From DASYXW01 sp035934405 (GTDB taxonomy: Bacteria > Acidobacteriota > Terriglobia > UBA7540), in NCBI GenBank assembly GCA_035934405.1, contig DASYXW010000033.1, forward strand, positions 11,808 through 75,807: a DNA stretch of 64,000 nucleotides, read 5' to 3'. Position numbers and translations under genes: made by a program. Below, piece after piece: positions 25,604-34,482 of this stretch (its first letter is position 1; every line of letters starts with the position of its first letter). The notes under the pieces are model-generated. The model was not told the origin of the DNA. It did no database searches and saw nothing but the letters and a program-made list of their open reading frames with translations.

Positions 25604-26539
25604 ATGGACTGGAAGCAACTCTGGGACATCATTTCGACCCCGGATAATATTCCGATCGCCGCCATCGCCGTCTTCGTCCCGTTCTATTCCTGGCTGGCCC
25701 TTCGCCAGGCCCGGGCCAACGACCGCCTGATCGCGCAACTGGAAGCCGACCCGCAACTGGCCAAGACGCACCACCGCAAGACTCAGCCGTGGAAGCCGGG
25801 CTGGCTGAAAGAGGTCCACACCTGGCCGTACCTGATGCGCATCGAGTTTCTGGCGGCGCTGATCGTCACGGTGATTCTCACCGTCTGGTCGATCACGCTG
25901 AACGCGCCGCTGGAGGAGCTGTCCAATCCCAACCTAACCATGAATCCCGCCAAGGCGCCGTGGTACTTCCTCGGCTTGCAGGAGATGCTGGTTTATTTCG
26001 ACCCCTGGCTGGCGGGCGTGGTGTTCCCCACGCTCATCATTGTGGGGCTCATGGTGATTCCGTACATTGACGCCAATCCGCTGGGGTCGGGTTACTACAC
26101 GTTGAAGCAGCGCAAGTGGGCGATTGTCACCTTTGGCTTCGGGTTCATTGTTTTGTGGATTTTGATGGTGTTTATCGGCACCTTCCTGCGCGGTCCCGGG
26201 TGGGTGCTCTTTCCGCTCGGCAAGACATGGGACCCCACTTACCAGCCTTATGCGGTGAATCGGGACTTGCCCGACCTTTTCCATATTACTTCGATGACCG
26301 GGAAGTCGATTTTCGGCTTTGTTGTCGTGGCGCTGTACTTCCTGGTGATGGGCCTCGCGCTGCACAAGCTGATCACGCGGAAGGGACTGAATCGGAAGAT
26401 ATACGAACGCATGAGCTTGATCCAATACGCCACGATGCAGTTCTTTCTGATCTCGATGGTGGCGCTGCCGATCAAGATTCTTATCCGGCTGCTTTTCAAC
26501 ATCAAGTATGTTTGGATTACTCCGTGGTTCAACGTCTAG
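25604..26539 (+). CDS. Cytochrome b C-terminal subunit (subunit IV-like)
   Basis: Membrane protein of 311 residues. Core helices contain NPNLTMNPAKAPWYFLGLQEMLVYFDPWLAGVVFP, the subunit IV signature carrying the quinol-site loop (variant of PEWY: APWY). Further helices extend beyond the usual three (GFIVLWILMVFIG, FGFVVVALYFLVMGLALH, FFLISMVALPIKILIRLLF), and an extra N-terminal helix region is present, so it is longer than plant or cyanobacterial subunit IV. Acts with the preceding b6-like protein. Confidence 0.9.
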   Translation: MDWKQLWDIISTPDNIPIAAIAVFVPFYSWLALRQARANDRLIAQLEADPQLAKTHHRKTQPWKPGWLKEVHTWPYLMRIEFLAALIVTVILTVWSITLNAPLEELSNPNLTMNPAKAPWYFLGLQEMLVYFDPWLAGVVFPTLIIVGLMVIPYIDANPLGSGYYTLKQRKWAIVTFGFGFIVLWILMVFIGTFLRGPGWVLFPLGKTWDPTYQPYAVNRDLPDLFHITSMTGKSIFGFVVVALYFLVMGLALHKLITRKGLNRKIYERMSLIQYATMQFFLISMVALPIKILIRLLFNIKYVWITPWFNV

Positions 26540-26611
26540 GCAGCGATCGGGCGTGAGTTTCAGCCGGGGCGGTTCACGTCTCTTCTGCTGACCGCTGAGA
26601 GCTCTATCACT

Positions 26612-29600
26612 ATGTCTCCTGATACTTCGGACCGGGATCCGATCACAAACCAATCGCTCTCATTGCTTCTGCTCATCAGCGCCCTGCTGATGGTAGCTTC
26701 GCTCGGTTGGGCGCTTTACGACGAGTTCTATGGCCTGCGCCCCTGGAAGGCGTACGAGCAGGAGTTCGCCGTCAAATACAGCGCCTTTTTGGAGAAGCAG
26801 AAACCGAAGCAGGAGGCCGCCGAAAAGGCGATCAAGACTTCCCCCGGATACCAGGCCCTGCAGGCGCAGGCGGACGCGCTCCAGAAGTCGGTGGAGCCGC
26901 AGCTCCGGCAACTGGACGAGCAGGCGGCGCTGGTCGACCAGCGGCTGGCGGTGATCACGCTCAAATACACGGACGCCCACGCCCACGTCACCGACATGGT
27001 GTGGCGCATCGAGCACAATTCCGGAAGCTCGAAGAAATCCTGGCAATCGGACCTGACGGAGTTTGAGAAGGGGCCTTTCAAGTATCAAGCCGTCTCCCTC
27101 AGCGACGGAAGAGTGAACGCCGAGAGCGTTGACTACGAGCATCTGGAGGACGATTTCAAGGCGCTGCAAGCGGAGAAGGGCGAGCTGCTGGTCCGCAAAG
27201 GCGACGTTCTGCGCCCGGTATCGGAGTTAAGAGCCAAACTCCAATCTTATTTTAAGGAGCACATGGACGGCTTGACGGCGACGCAAATCCAGGGACTCAT
27301 TGAGAAGACCCGGTCCATGGATATCGCCATTAAGCAAATCAACCTTCCCGACGCCGGCATCATTGACCGCTGCGAGTCCTGCCACCTCGGCATTCGCGAG
27401 CCGTTGACCATTACGGCCAAAGACATGGGCGGTGAACGCGCTTTTGTGAGTCACCCCGACCCCGACCTGCTCAAGATTCACGATCCGGACAAATTCGGCT
27501 GCACTCCCTGCCACAACGGCAACGGCATGCAGCTCGACAGCGTGAAGCAGGCGCACGGCGAGTACGAGCACTGGCTCGCGCCACTCTACCACGGGTCCGG
27601 ACTGAAGGGTGTCTCGCCGGGCGCCTACATGGAAGCCGGCTGCCAACAATGCCACGCCAGTGACATGATTGTGGACCACGCCCCGGTGCTCTCGGCCGGC
27701 AAAGATCTTTTCCAGTGGCGCGGCTGTGTGGGCTGCCATCGCTTTCAGAAATACGACACGGCGCCGGAGGACTTGACCGCGGCCGCCCAAACGCTCGATC
27801 AGAACGCCAAGCAGCGGGCTCAGGATTTGACCGACGCCGCCAAGGCGAACGCGGCGGGCGACCGCGCGCCGGATAACGCTACGGCGCGCAAAGATTATGC
27901 CCAGGCTGAGGATCTGCGCCTGGCGGTAACCAAGATTGATCTGGAGACCGACCAGATCAATCGTCGCGTGAAGTTTTTGCAGATGGACCGCAAAAAAGTT
28001 GGGCCGGACTTGAAGGAGGTTCGCGCCAAGCTGCGTCCGGAATGGATTCCGGTGTGGCTGAAGAATCCTCACGCTTTCCGTCCCACCACGCGCATGCCGC
28101 GCTTCCGGCTCGACGAAGATGAGTTGCCGGCGGTGGCTGCCTTCATCTGGCAGAGCGGCCTGGACGTGAAGGCTCCGAGCCAGGCGCCGGGCGACCCGGC
28201 GAAGGGCAAAGTGAGCTTCGAGTCGCGCGGCTGCATGGCCTGTCACGCGGTCGGGGAAGGGGCGAACGCGGTGGGTGGATGGTTCGGCGCCAACCTCAGC
28301 CGCGTGGGCGAGAAGGAGAACTACGACTATCTGGTGCGCTGGATCCACAATCCGCGCGAGCGCTCGGCTCCCTATTGTCCGGTCGAGAAGCGCGACCTCA
28401 CCGCGGCGGATTACGCCAAGCACAACCTTCCTTACGTCTTCGACCTCGACCACTCCAAGTGCCCGAACGACGGCGCCGAGCTGGTGGTGGAGCAAATGAC
28501 GCCGATGCCCAACCTGCGGCTCTCGTGGGAAGAGTCGCGCGACATCGCCAGCTACCTGATGACGCTCAAGGAAAAGGATCCCTCCAGCTACCCTGCCGCG
28601 CCCTACCTGAACGACCCCAAGCTCAAAGCCCAGGGCAGGGAAATCGTGCAGCGCTATGGCTGCGCCGGCTGTCACGAGATTGCGGGTCTTGAAGACGAGA
28701 CGCGGATCGGCACCGAGCTGACCGCCGAGGGCAGCAAGCCGCTCGAGCAGATGGACTTCGCGCTGTATATCCGCCAGGCCAAGGACGATGGCTGGTGGAC
28801 CCCCAAGGGCTTCTTTGAGCACAAGCTGACCCGGCCGGAAATGTATGATGATGGCATGTTGAAGGCCGAGGGCGAAGAACTAAAGATGCCCGATTTCTTC
28901 GAACCTCAGAACGGCGATATCACGAAGAAGTGGACGCCGAAGGACCTGCCGCTGGAGTCGCAGCAACAGATTGCCGAGCTCACCACGTTCCTGATGGGCA
29001 GTGTGAGTCCCCGGTATCCGTCGAAGTACTTTCACCTGCCCGCCGGGCAGCAGAAGGATATTCAGGACGGCTGGTGGGTGGTGAAGAAATACAACTGCAT
29101 GGGCTGCCACCAGTTCACTCTCGACCAGTCGTCCGTCTTGATGACGCTCCCGCAGTACCAGACGCCCGACGGGAAGGGCCAGTTGCCGCCGCGCCTGGTT
29201 ACCGAAGGGGCGCGCGTCAATCCCGACTGGCTGGCAAGGTTCCTGGCGAATCCCGCCTTGAGCGACAACGATACGGATCGCGACGGAGTGCGCAGTTACC
29301 TCAAGGTCCGCATGCCGACATTCTATTTTTCGCCCATCGAAGTGCGGAAGCTGGTGCGTTTTTTCCAGGCGCTCTCGGCGCAGCCGCTGCCTTATATTCC
29401 ACAAAAGCTGGAACCGCTTTCGACCGAGGAGATCGCGATGGCGCGGGCGCTCTTCACCAGCAAAGGAGCGCCGTGCTTGAAGTGTCACGCCGTCGGATTG
29501 CCCGCGCACGATCAGTACGCTTCGGCGCCCAATTTCCTGCTGGCGCAAGACCGTTTGAAACCCGATTGGGTGACCCACTGGATTCTTGACCCGGCGCTGA

Positions 29601-29881
29601 TTGACCCTGGTACCGCGATGCCTTCCGGCCTGTTCAAGCAGTCCGATGGCCACTGGGTTTTCAACGGGCCCACGCCGCCGATCTTCAAAGGCTACGAAGG
29701 GGATCAGGCGAGTCTTGTGATGCGCTATCTCTTTGAGCTGACGCCGTCGGAGCAACAAAAACTGATTCAGATGACCGGCGCCGGAATGAGCGCGGTTCCG
29801 GCCAAGAGCACGTCCGGGCTGAGGCGGGAACCCGCTTCGCAGGCCTCCCTTTCAGGGATGCGGAGGAGTGCCGGGCGTTAG
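26612..29881 (+). CDS. Octaheme c-type cytochrome, membrane anchored
   Basis: 1089-residue cytochrome c with eight CxxCH heme sites at residues about 254, 297, 344, 372, 541, 684, 829 and 955 (CESCH, CTPCH, CQQCH, CVGCH, CMACH, CAGCH, CMGCH, CLKCH). One N-terminal helix (LLLLISALLMVASLGWALYDE) anchors it; the periplasmic part begins with a 180-residue coiled-coil-like region. At least four sites sit in single-heme cytochrome c modules with later Met candidates (e.g. RMPRFRLDEDE, MPNLRLSWEE, RMPTFYFSP). In place it could replace cytochrome c1 and pass electrons from the Rieske/b subunits to the oxidase. Confidence 0.9.
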   Translation: MSPDTSDRDPITNQSLSLLLLISALLMVASLGWALYDEFYGLRPWKAYEQEFAVKYSAFLEKQKPKQEAAEKAIKTSPGYQALQAQADALQKSVEPQLRQLDEQAALVDQRLAVITLKYTDAHAHVTDMVWRIEHNSGSSKKSWQSDLTEFEKGPFKYQAVSLSDGRVNAESVDYEHLEDDFKALQAEKGELLVRKGDVLRPVSELRAKLQSYFKEHMDGLTATQIQGLIEKTRSMDIAIKQINLPDAGIIDRCESCHLGIREPLTITAKDMGGERAFVSHPDPDLLKIHDPDKFGCTPCHNGNGMQLDSVKQAHGEYEHWLAPLYHGSGLKGVSPGAYMEAGCQQCHASDMIVDHAPVLSAGKDLFQWRGCVGCHRFQKYDTAPEDLTAAAQTLDQNAKQRAQDLTDAAKANAAGDRAPDNATARKDYAQAEDLRLAVTKIDLETDQINRRVKFLQMDRKKVGPDLKEVRAKLRPEWIPVWLKNPHAFRPTTRMPRFRLDEDELPAVAAFIWQSGLDVKAPSQAPGDPAKGKVSFESRGCMACHAVGEGANAVGGWFGANLSRVGEKENYDYLVRWIHNPRERSAPYCPVEKRDLTAADYAKHNLPYVFDLDHSKCPNDGAELVVEQMTPMPNLRLSWEESRDIASYLMTLKEKDPSSYPAAPYLNDPKLKAQGREIVQRYGCAGCHEIAGLEDETRIGTELTAEGSKPLEQMDFALYIRQAKDDGWWTPKGFFEHKLTRPEMYDDGMLKAEGEELKMPDFFEPQNGDITKKWTPKDLPLESQQQIAELTTFLMGSVSPRYPSKYFHLPAGQQKDIQDGWWVVKKYNCMGCHQFTLDQSSVLMTLPQYQTPDGKGQLPPRLVTEGARVNPDWLARFLANPALSDNDTDRDGVRSYLKVRMPTFYFSPIEVRKLVRFFQALSAQPLPYIPQKLEPLSTEEIAMARALFTSKGAPCLKCHAVGLPAHDQYASAPNFLLAQDRLKPDWVTHWILDPALIDPGTAMPSGLFKQSDGHWVFNGPTPPIFKGYEGDQASLVMRYLFELTPSEQQKLIQMTGAGMSAVPAKSTSGLRREPASQASLSGMRRSAGR

Positions 29882-29945
29882 AATTTCACGCTGGCCTGGA
29901 GGGCGGCGTGAGGAGAAATTCAAACTCAATGGAAAGGTTTTCAAA

Positions 29946-30740
29946 ATGAACAAAACGAGATTGATTGCAATGACCATCCTGGTTGCGGCGCTCTTCCTGG
30001 CGGGTTGCAGCAAGAAGGAATCGACGGAAACGTCCTCGGAGGAGTCGAGTTCCATGCCTGCTGCGGCGGCGACTCCCATCGACCAGTCCACGGTCGGCGA
30101 GGTCACGGGCAAGATCATGTTCCAGGGCACGAAGCCGAAGCTGGCGGTGATTCACATGGATCAGGACCCGGTGTGCGTCAGTAAGCACAGCGAGCCCGTG
30201 CACGTCGAGGACGGCGAAGTGAACGATGACGGCACGCTGCCCAACGTTTTCGTCTACGTCAAGGAAGGCGCGGAGAAATACACGTTCGCCACGCCAACCG
30301 ACGCCGTGACGCTCGACCAGAACGGCTGCATGTACAAGCCGCACGTCGTGGGTCTCATGGCGGGCCAAACGCTGCACATTGTTTCGAGCGATGCCACCAC
30401 GCACAACATCCACCCTCTGCCCAAGGACAACCGCGAGTGGAACGAGTCGCAGCCTCCCGGCGCCGCGCCCCTTGACAAGGTCTTCGCGCGCCCCGAGGTC
30501 ATGATTCCGGTGAAGTGCAACCAGCATCCTTGGATGCGGTCCTACATCGGCGTGGTGAACAATCCCTTCTATTTCGTTACGGGCGCCGACGGCACGTACA
30601 CGCTGAAGGGGCTGCCTCCGGGCGATTACACCATCGAGGCCTGGACGGCGATCGGCGGGCCGAGCGGGCAGACGCAGGACCAAAAAGTGACCGTGTCACC
30701 GAAGGGCACCGCGTCGCTGGATTTCACGTTTAAGTCTTAG
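29946..30740 (+). CDS. Blue-copper (cupredoxin-like) lipoprotein
   Basis: Lipoprotein of 264 residues with lipobox LFLAGC (Cys near residue 20), then an acidic Ser/Glu linker. The middle region holds putative type 1 copper ligands: His153/His156 (THNIHP) and the loop Cys191-x2-His194-x2-Met197 (CNQHPWM), the same ligand spacing as amicyanin. The C-terminal part (GADGTYTLKGLPPGDYTIEAW) is a carboxypeptidase-regulatory-like beta-sandwich. ATG at 29946 chosen with GGAAAGG upstream. Its place between the cytochrome and oxidase genes suggests an electron carrier; this is inference. Confidence 0.8.
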   Translation: MNKTRLIAMTILVAALFLAGCSKKESTETSSEESSSMPAAAATPIDQSTVGEVTGKIMFQGTKPKLAVIHMDQDPVCVSKHSEPVHVEDGEVNDDGTLPNVFVYVKEGAEKYTFATPTDAVTLDQNGCMYKPHVVGLMAGQTLHIVSSDATTHNIHPLPKDNREWNESQPPGAAPLDKVFARPEVMIPVKCNQHPWMRSYIGVVNNPFYFVTGADGTYTLKGLPPGDYTIEAWTAIGGPSGQTQDQKVTVSPKGTASLDFTFKS

Positions 30741-30770
30741 GAGCGGTCGCCGCGGCGACCTGCGCCTTTT

Positions 30771-30797
30771 CTTGGGCAGGCCAAGGCCTGCCCCTAC
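30771..30797. repeat. GTAGGGGC-type palindrome
   Basis: gggcaggcc, aa, ggcctgccc perfect 9-bp stem followed by ctac, just before the oxidase subunit II gene; another hairpin (ggtcgcc/ggcgacc) lies at 30745-30760. Confidence 0.5.
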
Positions 30798-30821
30798 CCA
30801 GGAACTTTGCAGGAGCGAAAT

Positions 30822-31640
30822 ATGGGGTTAGCCATAGCTCTCGTCATCACTCTGATCACGGCGGCCTCCGTGTACATCTTCGCGGCCCACGTCTGGTGGC
30901 TCCCCGTCGACATCTCCACCCACGGGGCGGGCATTGATCGTCAGTTCATCCTCACGCTCGTCTTTTGCGGCGTGATCTTCGTGCTCGCTCAGCTTGGGCT
31001 CGCCCTGTTCGTCTGGAAGTACCGCGACCGCGGCGACAAGCGCAAGGTGACCTATTCCCACGGCAACAACCGGCTCGAAGCCACCTGGACCACCGCCGCA
31101 GCCATTCTGTTCATCGGCTTGAACCTGATGGGCTACCGCATCTGGGCCAACATGCACTTTACCGGCGCCGCGCCCGGGGCTTTGCAGATCGAAGTTCAGG
31201 GGCAGCAGTTTGCTTACTATTTCCGCTATGCGGGACCCGACGGCAAGTTCGGTCCCCTGCACGTGGATAAGGTGGACGATGCGACCGGCAACTTTTTCGG
31301 CCTCGACCGCGACCACGACCCCGATTCGAAGGACGATATCGTCACCGCCACACTGGGGATTCCGGTAAATCGCCCTGTCGAGCTGCTGTTGCGCTCGAAG
31401 GACGTGGGACATTCGTTTTACGTCCGCGAGCTTCGCGTCCAGCAGGACATGCTGCCCGGCCTCGAGATTCCCATTCACTTCACCGCCACCGACGAGGCTC
31501 TGAAACACCAGAATGGCCGCTACGAAATCGTCTGCACCCAGCTTTGCGGGCTGGGGCATTATAAAATGCGTGCATTCCTACAGGTGATGACCGAGGCGGA
31601 CTTTGAAAAGTGGCTACAGCAGCAGGCAGCATCGCAGTGA
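30822..31640 (+). CDS. ctaC: Cytochrome c oxidase subunit II
   Basis: Heme-copper oxidase subunit II, 272 residues, with the CuA electron entry site: His197 (GHSFYVRELRVQQD) and CTQLCGLGHYKM (Cys238, Cys242, His246, Met249). Two membrane helices near the N-terminus (ALVITLITAASVYIFAAHVWW; LTLVFCGVIFVLAQLGLALFVW). The ATG at 30822 follows AGGAG; a TTG five codons earlier is ignored. No fused cytochrome c domain is present. A DRDHDPDSKDD insert lies before the CuA fold. Confidence 0.94.
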   Translation: MGLAIALVITLITAASVYIFAAHVWWLPVDISTHGAGIDRQFILTLVFCGVIFVLAQLGLALFVWKYRDRGDKRKVTYSHGNNRLEATWTTAAAILFIGLNLMGYRIWANMHFTGAAPGALQIEVQGQQFAYYFRYAGPDGKFGPLHVDKVDDATGNFFGLDRDHDPDSKDDIVTATLGIPVNRPVELLLRSKDVGHSFYVRELRVQQDMLPGLEIPIHFTATDEALKHQNGRYEIVCTQLCGLGHYKMRAFLQVMTEADFEKWLQQQAASQ

Positions 31641-31692
31641 AGTAATTGAGTCATTGGGTGATTGAGCGGCCCGATCTGACAGGAGGTTGGTA

Positions 31693-33468
31693 ATGGCCGA
31701 AATGCACGCCGAGGTGGCCCACGCGCACCACGCGCCGACGAACTTCATCAGCAAATACATCTTCAGCCTCGACCACAAGGTGATCGGGAAGCAGTACTAC
31801 TTCCTGGCCCTGGCCTCGGTCGTAGTGGGGATCATCCTTTCGGTGCTGATGCGCCTGCACCTGGTCTGGCCCGACGTCCACATCCCGTGGCTCTCGGCGC
31901 TGTCGCCGGCCGGCGCTCCGGGCGGCGTCATGACGCCGGAGTACTACCTGTCGCTCATGACCATGCACGGCACGCTGATGGTGTTCTTCGTGCTCACCAC
32001 CGCGCCGCAGGCGGGCTTCGGCAACTACGTCCTGCCCATCCAGATCGGCGCAGAAGATATGGCCTTCCCCCGCCTGAACATGCTTTCCTTCTGGACCACG
32101 TTTCTCGGCTTCGTGGTTCTGATGGCCGCCTTCTTTGTCCCGGACGGCCCGCCGCTTTCCGGCTGGACCGCCTACGCGCCGCTCACCGCCATCGGCTCCA
32201 TCGCTGGCCCCGGCGAGGGCATGGGCCAGAATCTGTGGATTATCTCCATCGCCTTGTTCTGCGTCGGCTCGCTGATGGGCGCTCTCAACTTCATCGCCAC
32301 CACGCTGGACCTTCGCACTCGCGGCATGAAGATGTCGCGGCTGCCGTTGTGCGTCTGGGCCTGGTTCATCACCGCGATCCTGGCGCTGCTGTCGTTCGCG
32401 GTGCTCTTCGCCGCCGCAGTCCTCCTGATGCTTGATCGCGTCGGCGGCACCAGCTTCTTTGTCCCGGCCGGCCTGATTGTGAGTGACCGCGTGCTCTCGA
32501 ACCATAGCGGCGGCGCGCCGCTCCTCTGGCAGCACCTCTTCTGGTTCTTCGGCCACCCCGAGGTTTACATCGCCATCCTGCCCGGCATGGGCATCACCTC
32601 GCACGTGCTCTCCACCTTTTCGCGCAAGCCGATTTTCGGTTACAAGGCGATGGTGGGCGCCATGATGGCCATCGGCTTCCTCGGCTTCATGGTGTGGGGC
32701 CATCACATGTTTGTGAGCGGCATGAGCCCCTACTCCGGCTTTGCCTTCTCGGTGATGACCATGGCCATCGGCGTCCCTTCCGCCATCAAGACCTTCAACT
32801 GGCTGGGGACCCTTTGGGGCGGCAAGATTCGGTTCACCACGGCTATGCTGTTTGCCATCGGTTTCGTCTCGCTCTTCGTTTCCGGCGGATTAAGTGGTCT
32901 CTTTCTCGCCCAGCCGGCCGTGGACGTCTATTTGCACGCCACCTACTTTGTGGTCGGACATTTCCATCTGGTCATGGGTGTCGCCGCCATCTTCGGCATG
33001 TTCGCGGGAACTTTCTTCTGGTTTCCCAAGATGTTTGGCCGCATGATGAACGAGACTTTGGGCAAGATCCATTTCTGGATCACCTTCGTCGGCGTCTATT
33101 GCATCTTCATGCCCATGCACTTTCTGGGCGTCACCGGCAACGTGCGGCGCTACTCCACCTTTGTGGACGATTTCCTGAAGCCGCTGATTCCGTTGCATGA
33201 GTTCATGTCCATTGCGGCGTTCATCACCGCCGGCGCGCAACTGATTTTCCTGTTCAACCTGTTCTGGAGCATGTTCAAGGGCCAGAAGGCGACGGAGAAC
33301 CCCTGGGAGGCCACGTCGCTCGAATGGACCATTCCCTCGCCGCCGCCGTTCGATAATTTTGCCGGCAAGCATCCGGTGGTCTATCATGGTCCGTACGAGT
33401 TCGGCGTGCCCGGAGCCGCGAAAGACTACATCATGCAGGATTCGCATGAGACCGTGCCGGCCACGTGA
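31693..33468 (+). CDS. ctaD: Cytochrome c oxidase subunit I
   Basis: Catalytic subunit, 591 residues, about 12-14 helices. Heme and copper ligands: MHGTLMVFFVLTTAPQAGFGNY, HPEVYIAILPGMG (His-Tyr crosslink motif), WGHHMFVSGM, and HATYFVVGHFHLVMG. GHPEVY and the preserved Tyr indicate an A-type heme-copper oxidase. AGGAGG lies 6 bp before the ATG. Reduces O2 to water while pumping protons. Confidence 0.96.
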   Translation: MAEMHAEVAHAHHAPTNFISKYIFSLDHKVIGKQYYFLALASVVVGIILSVLMRLHLVWPDVHIPWLSALSPAGAPGGVMTPEYYLSLMTMHGTLMVFFVLTTAPQAGFGNYVLPIQIGAEDMAFPRLNMLSFWTTFLGFVVLMAAFFVPDGPPLSGWTAYAPLTAIGSIAGPGEGMGQNLWIISIALFCVGSLMGALNFIATTLDLRTRGMKMSRLPLCVWAWFITAILALLSFAVLFAAAVLLMLDRVGGTSFFVPAGLIVSDRVLSNHSGGAPLLWQHLFWFFGHPEVYIAILPGMGITSHVLSTFSRKPIFGYKAMVGAMMAIGFLGFMVWGHHMFVSGMSPYSGFAFSVMTMAIGVPSAIKTFNWLGTLWGGKIRFTTAMLFAIGFVSLFVSGGLSGLFLAQPAVDVYLHATYFVVGHFHLVMGVAAIFGMFAGTFFWFPKMFGRMMNETLGKIHFWITFVGVYCIFMPMHFLGVTGNVRRYSTFVDDFLKPLIPLHEFMSIAAFITAGAQLIFLFNLFWSMFKGQKATENPWEATSLEWTIPSPPPFDNFAGKHPVVYHGPYEFGVPGAAKDYIMQDSHETVPAT

Positions 33469-33748
33469 CGTTTGGGCGCGGGATGAGGCCTCGCTCTTGC
33501 ACACTCAAGTTGTTTAGGAACGAAGCTAAATAACTTATTGAAAACAAAGGAAAGCAGTGAGAATTTGGCGGGAACGAACCGGAACAACCGAAATGTAAAC
33601 TGGCTTAAGCGATTGAAATGAAGGAAGTTAAATAAAGTTTGTAAAGCGAAAAGTCACTTATCTCTTTGATGTTAAGCAAGTTAAGTGATTTGTGGGAGCC
33701 TGGGTTCGGGGTTTTTTAGACCTCCGGCACCGGAATCAGGTTAGAACG
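33469..33748. other. AT-rich spacer inside the oxidase cluster
   Basis: 280 bp much richer in A/T than its surroundings (gaagttaaataaagtttg and similar runs). No gene seen; may hold an internal promoter or be inserted sequence. Confidence 0.5.
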
Positions 33749-34480
33749 ATGGCGACAACCATAGCTCCTCCCAAACCGAAAACACACCGTGGATCCGGCC
33801 CTCTTGTCCCTGGCCGCAACGGCGGCAACGGCTTCGGCGGCGCCGAGGGTTCGGGCGATCACGTTTGGCGAACTCCCGCCCGCGCTTACCAGACCGGCAT
33901 GTGGATGGCGCTCGCCGCCATCGTCATGCTCTTTGCCGCGTTCACCAGCGCCCTGGTGGTCCGCAAAGGGATGTCGAACGACTGGGTCCGCACGGCGCTG
34001 CCTCGCATCCTTTACCTCAATACGCTGATTTTGCTCGCCAGCAGCCTGACTTTTGAACTGGCTCGCCGGTCGCTGAAGACGAGCCGCGCTGCCCTTTCGG
34101 GAACCGATTCGGCAAATTGGTTCGCGCGCTGGTTGTACGTCACACTCATCCTGGGACTGGCCTTCATCGCCGGTCAATTGCTGGCCTGGCGGGAGCTGGC
34201 GGCGCGCGGCGTGTACCTGGCCACCAACCCGTCAAGCTCGTTCTTTTACCTGCTGACCGCGGCGCACGGAATTCACTTACTGGGTGGGATCTGTGCGCTG
34301 GCGTACGTTGTGTTTCGCGCCCCGAAAATCGCTGTAGCGGCGGTCGGAGTTTACCCTGGCAGGGACCGCCGATCTGGCCAGCCCCGCGCTACTCTGGCTC
34401 TGGACTTGACGGCACTCTACTGGCACTTTATGGACGGACTCTGGATTTATCTGCTTATTCTGCTCACGGCGAGGTTATAA
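33749..34480 (+). CDS. ctaE: Cytochrome c oxidase subunit III family protein (first)
   Basis: Membrane protein of 243 residues of the heme-copper oxidase subunit III family, about five helices (MWMALAAIVMLFAAFTSALVVRKG, RILYLNTLILLASSLTFELARR, LYVTLILGLAFIAGQLLAWREL, FYLLTAAHGIHLLGGICALAYVVF, TALYWHFMDGLWIYLLILLT). The HGIHLLGG and YWHFMDGLW signatures are present. An in-frame palindromic repeat (34334-34392) adds about 20 residues in the loop before the last helix. A second family member starts 2 bp after the stop. Confidence 0.88.
   Translation: MATTIAPPKPKTHRGSGPLVPGRNGGNGFGGAEGSGDHVWRTPARAYQTGMWMALAAIVMLFAAFTSALVVRKGMSNDWVRTALPRILYLNTLILLASSLTFELARRSLKTSRAALSGTDSANWFARWLYVTLILGLAFIAGQLLAWRELAARGVYLATNPSSSFFYLLTAAHGIHLLGGICALAYVVFRAPKIAVAAVGVYPGRDRRSGQPRATLALDLTALYWHFMDGLWIYLLILLTARL
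34334..34392 (+). repeat. Palindromic repeat inside subunit III coding region
   Basis: Bounded by gtagcgg and gcgctac, with an inner ggcggtc/gaccgcc pair. Translated in frame as part of VAAVGVYPGRDRRSGQPRAT. Confidence 0.6.
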
Positions 34481-34482
34481 GC

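Noticed and set aside
27227..28822. 531-residue minus-strand open frame
   Set aside because: Antisense to the octaheme cytochrome; no motif.
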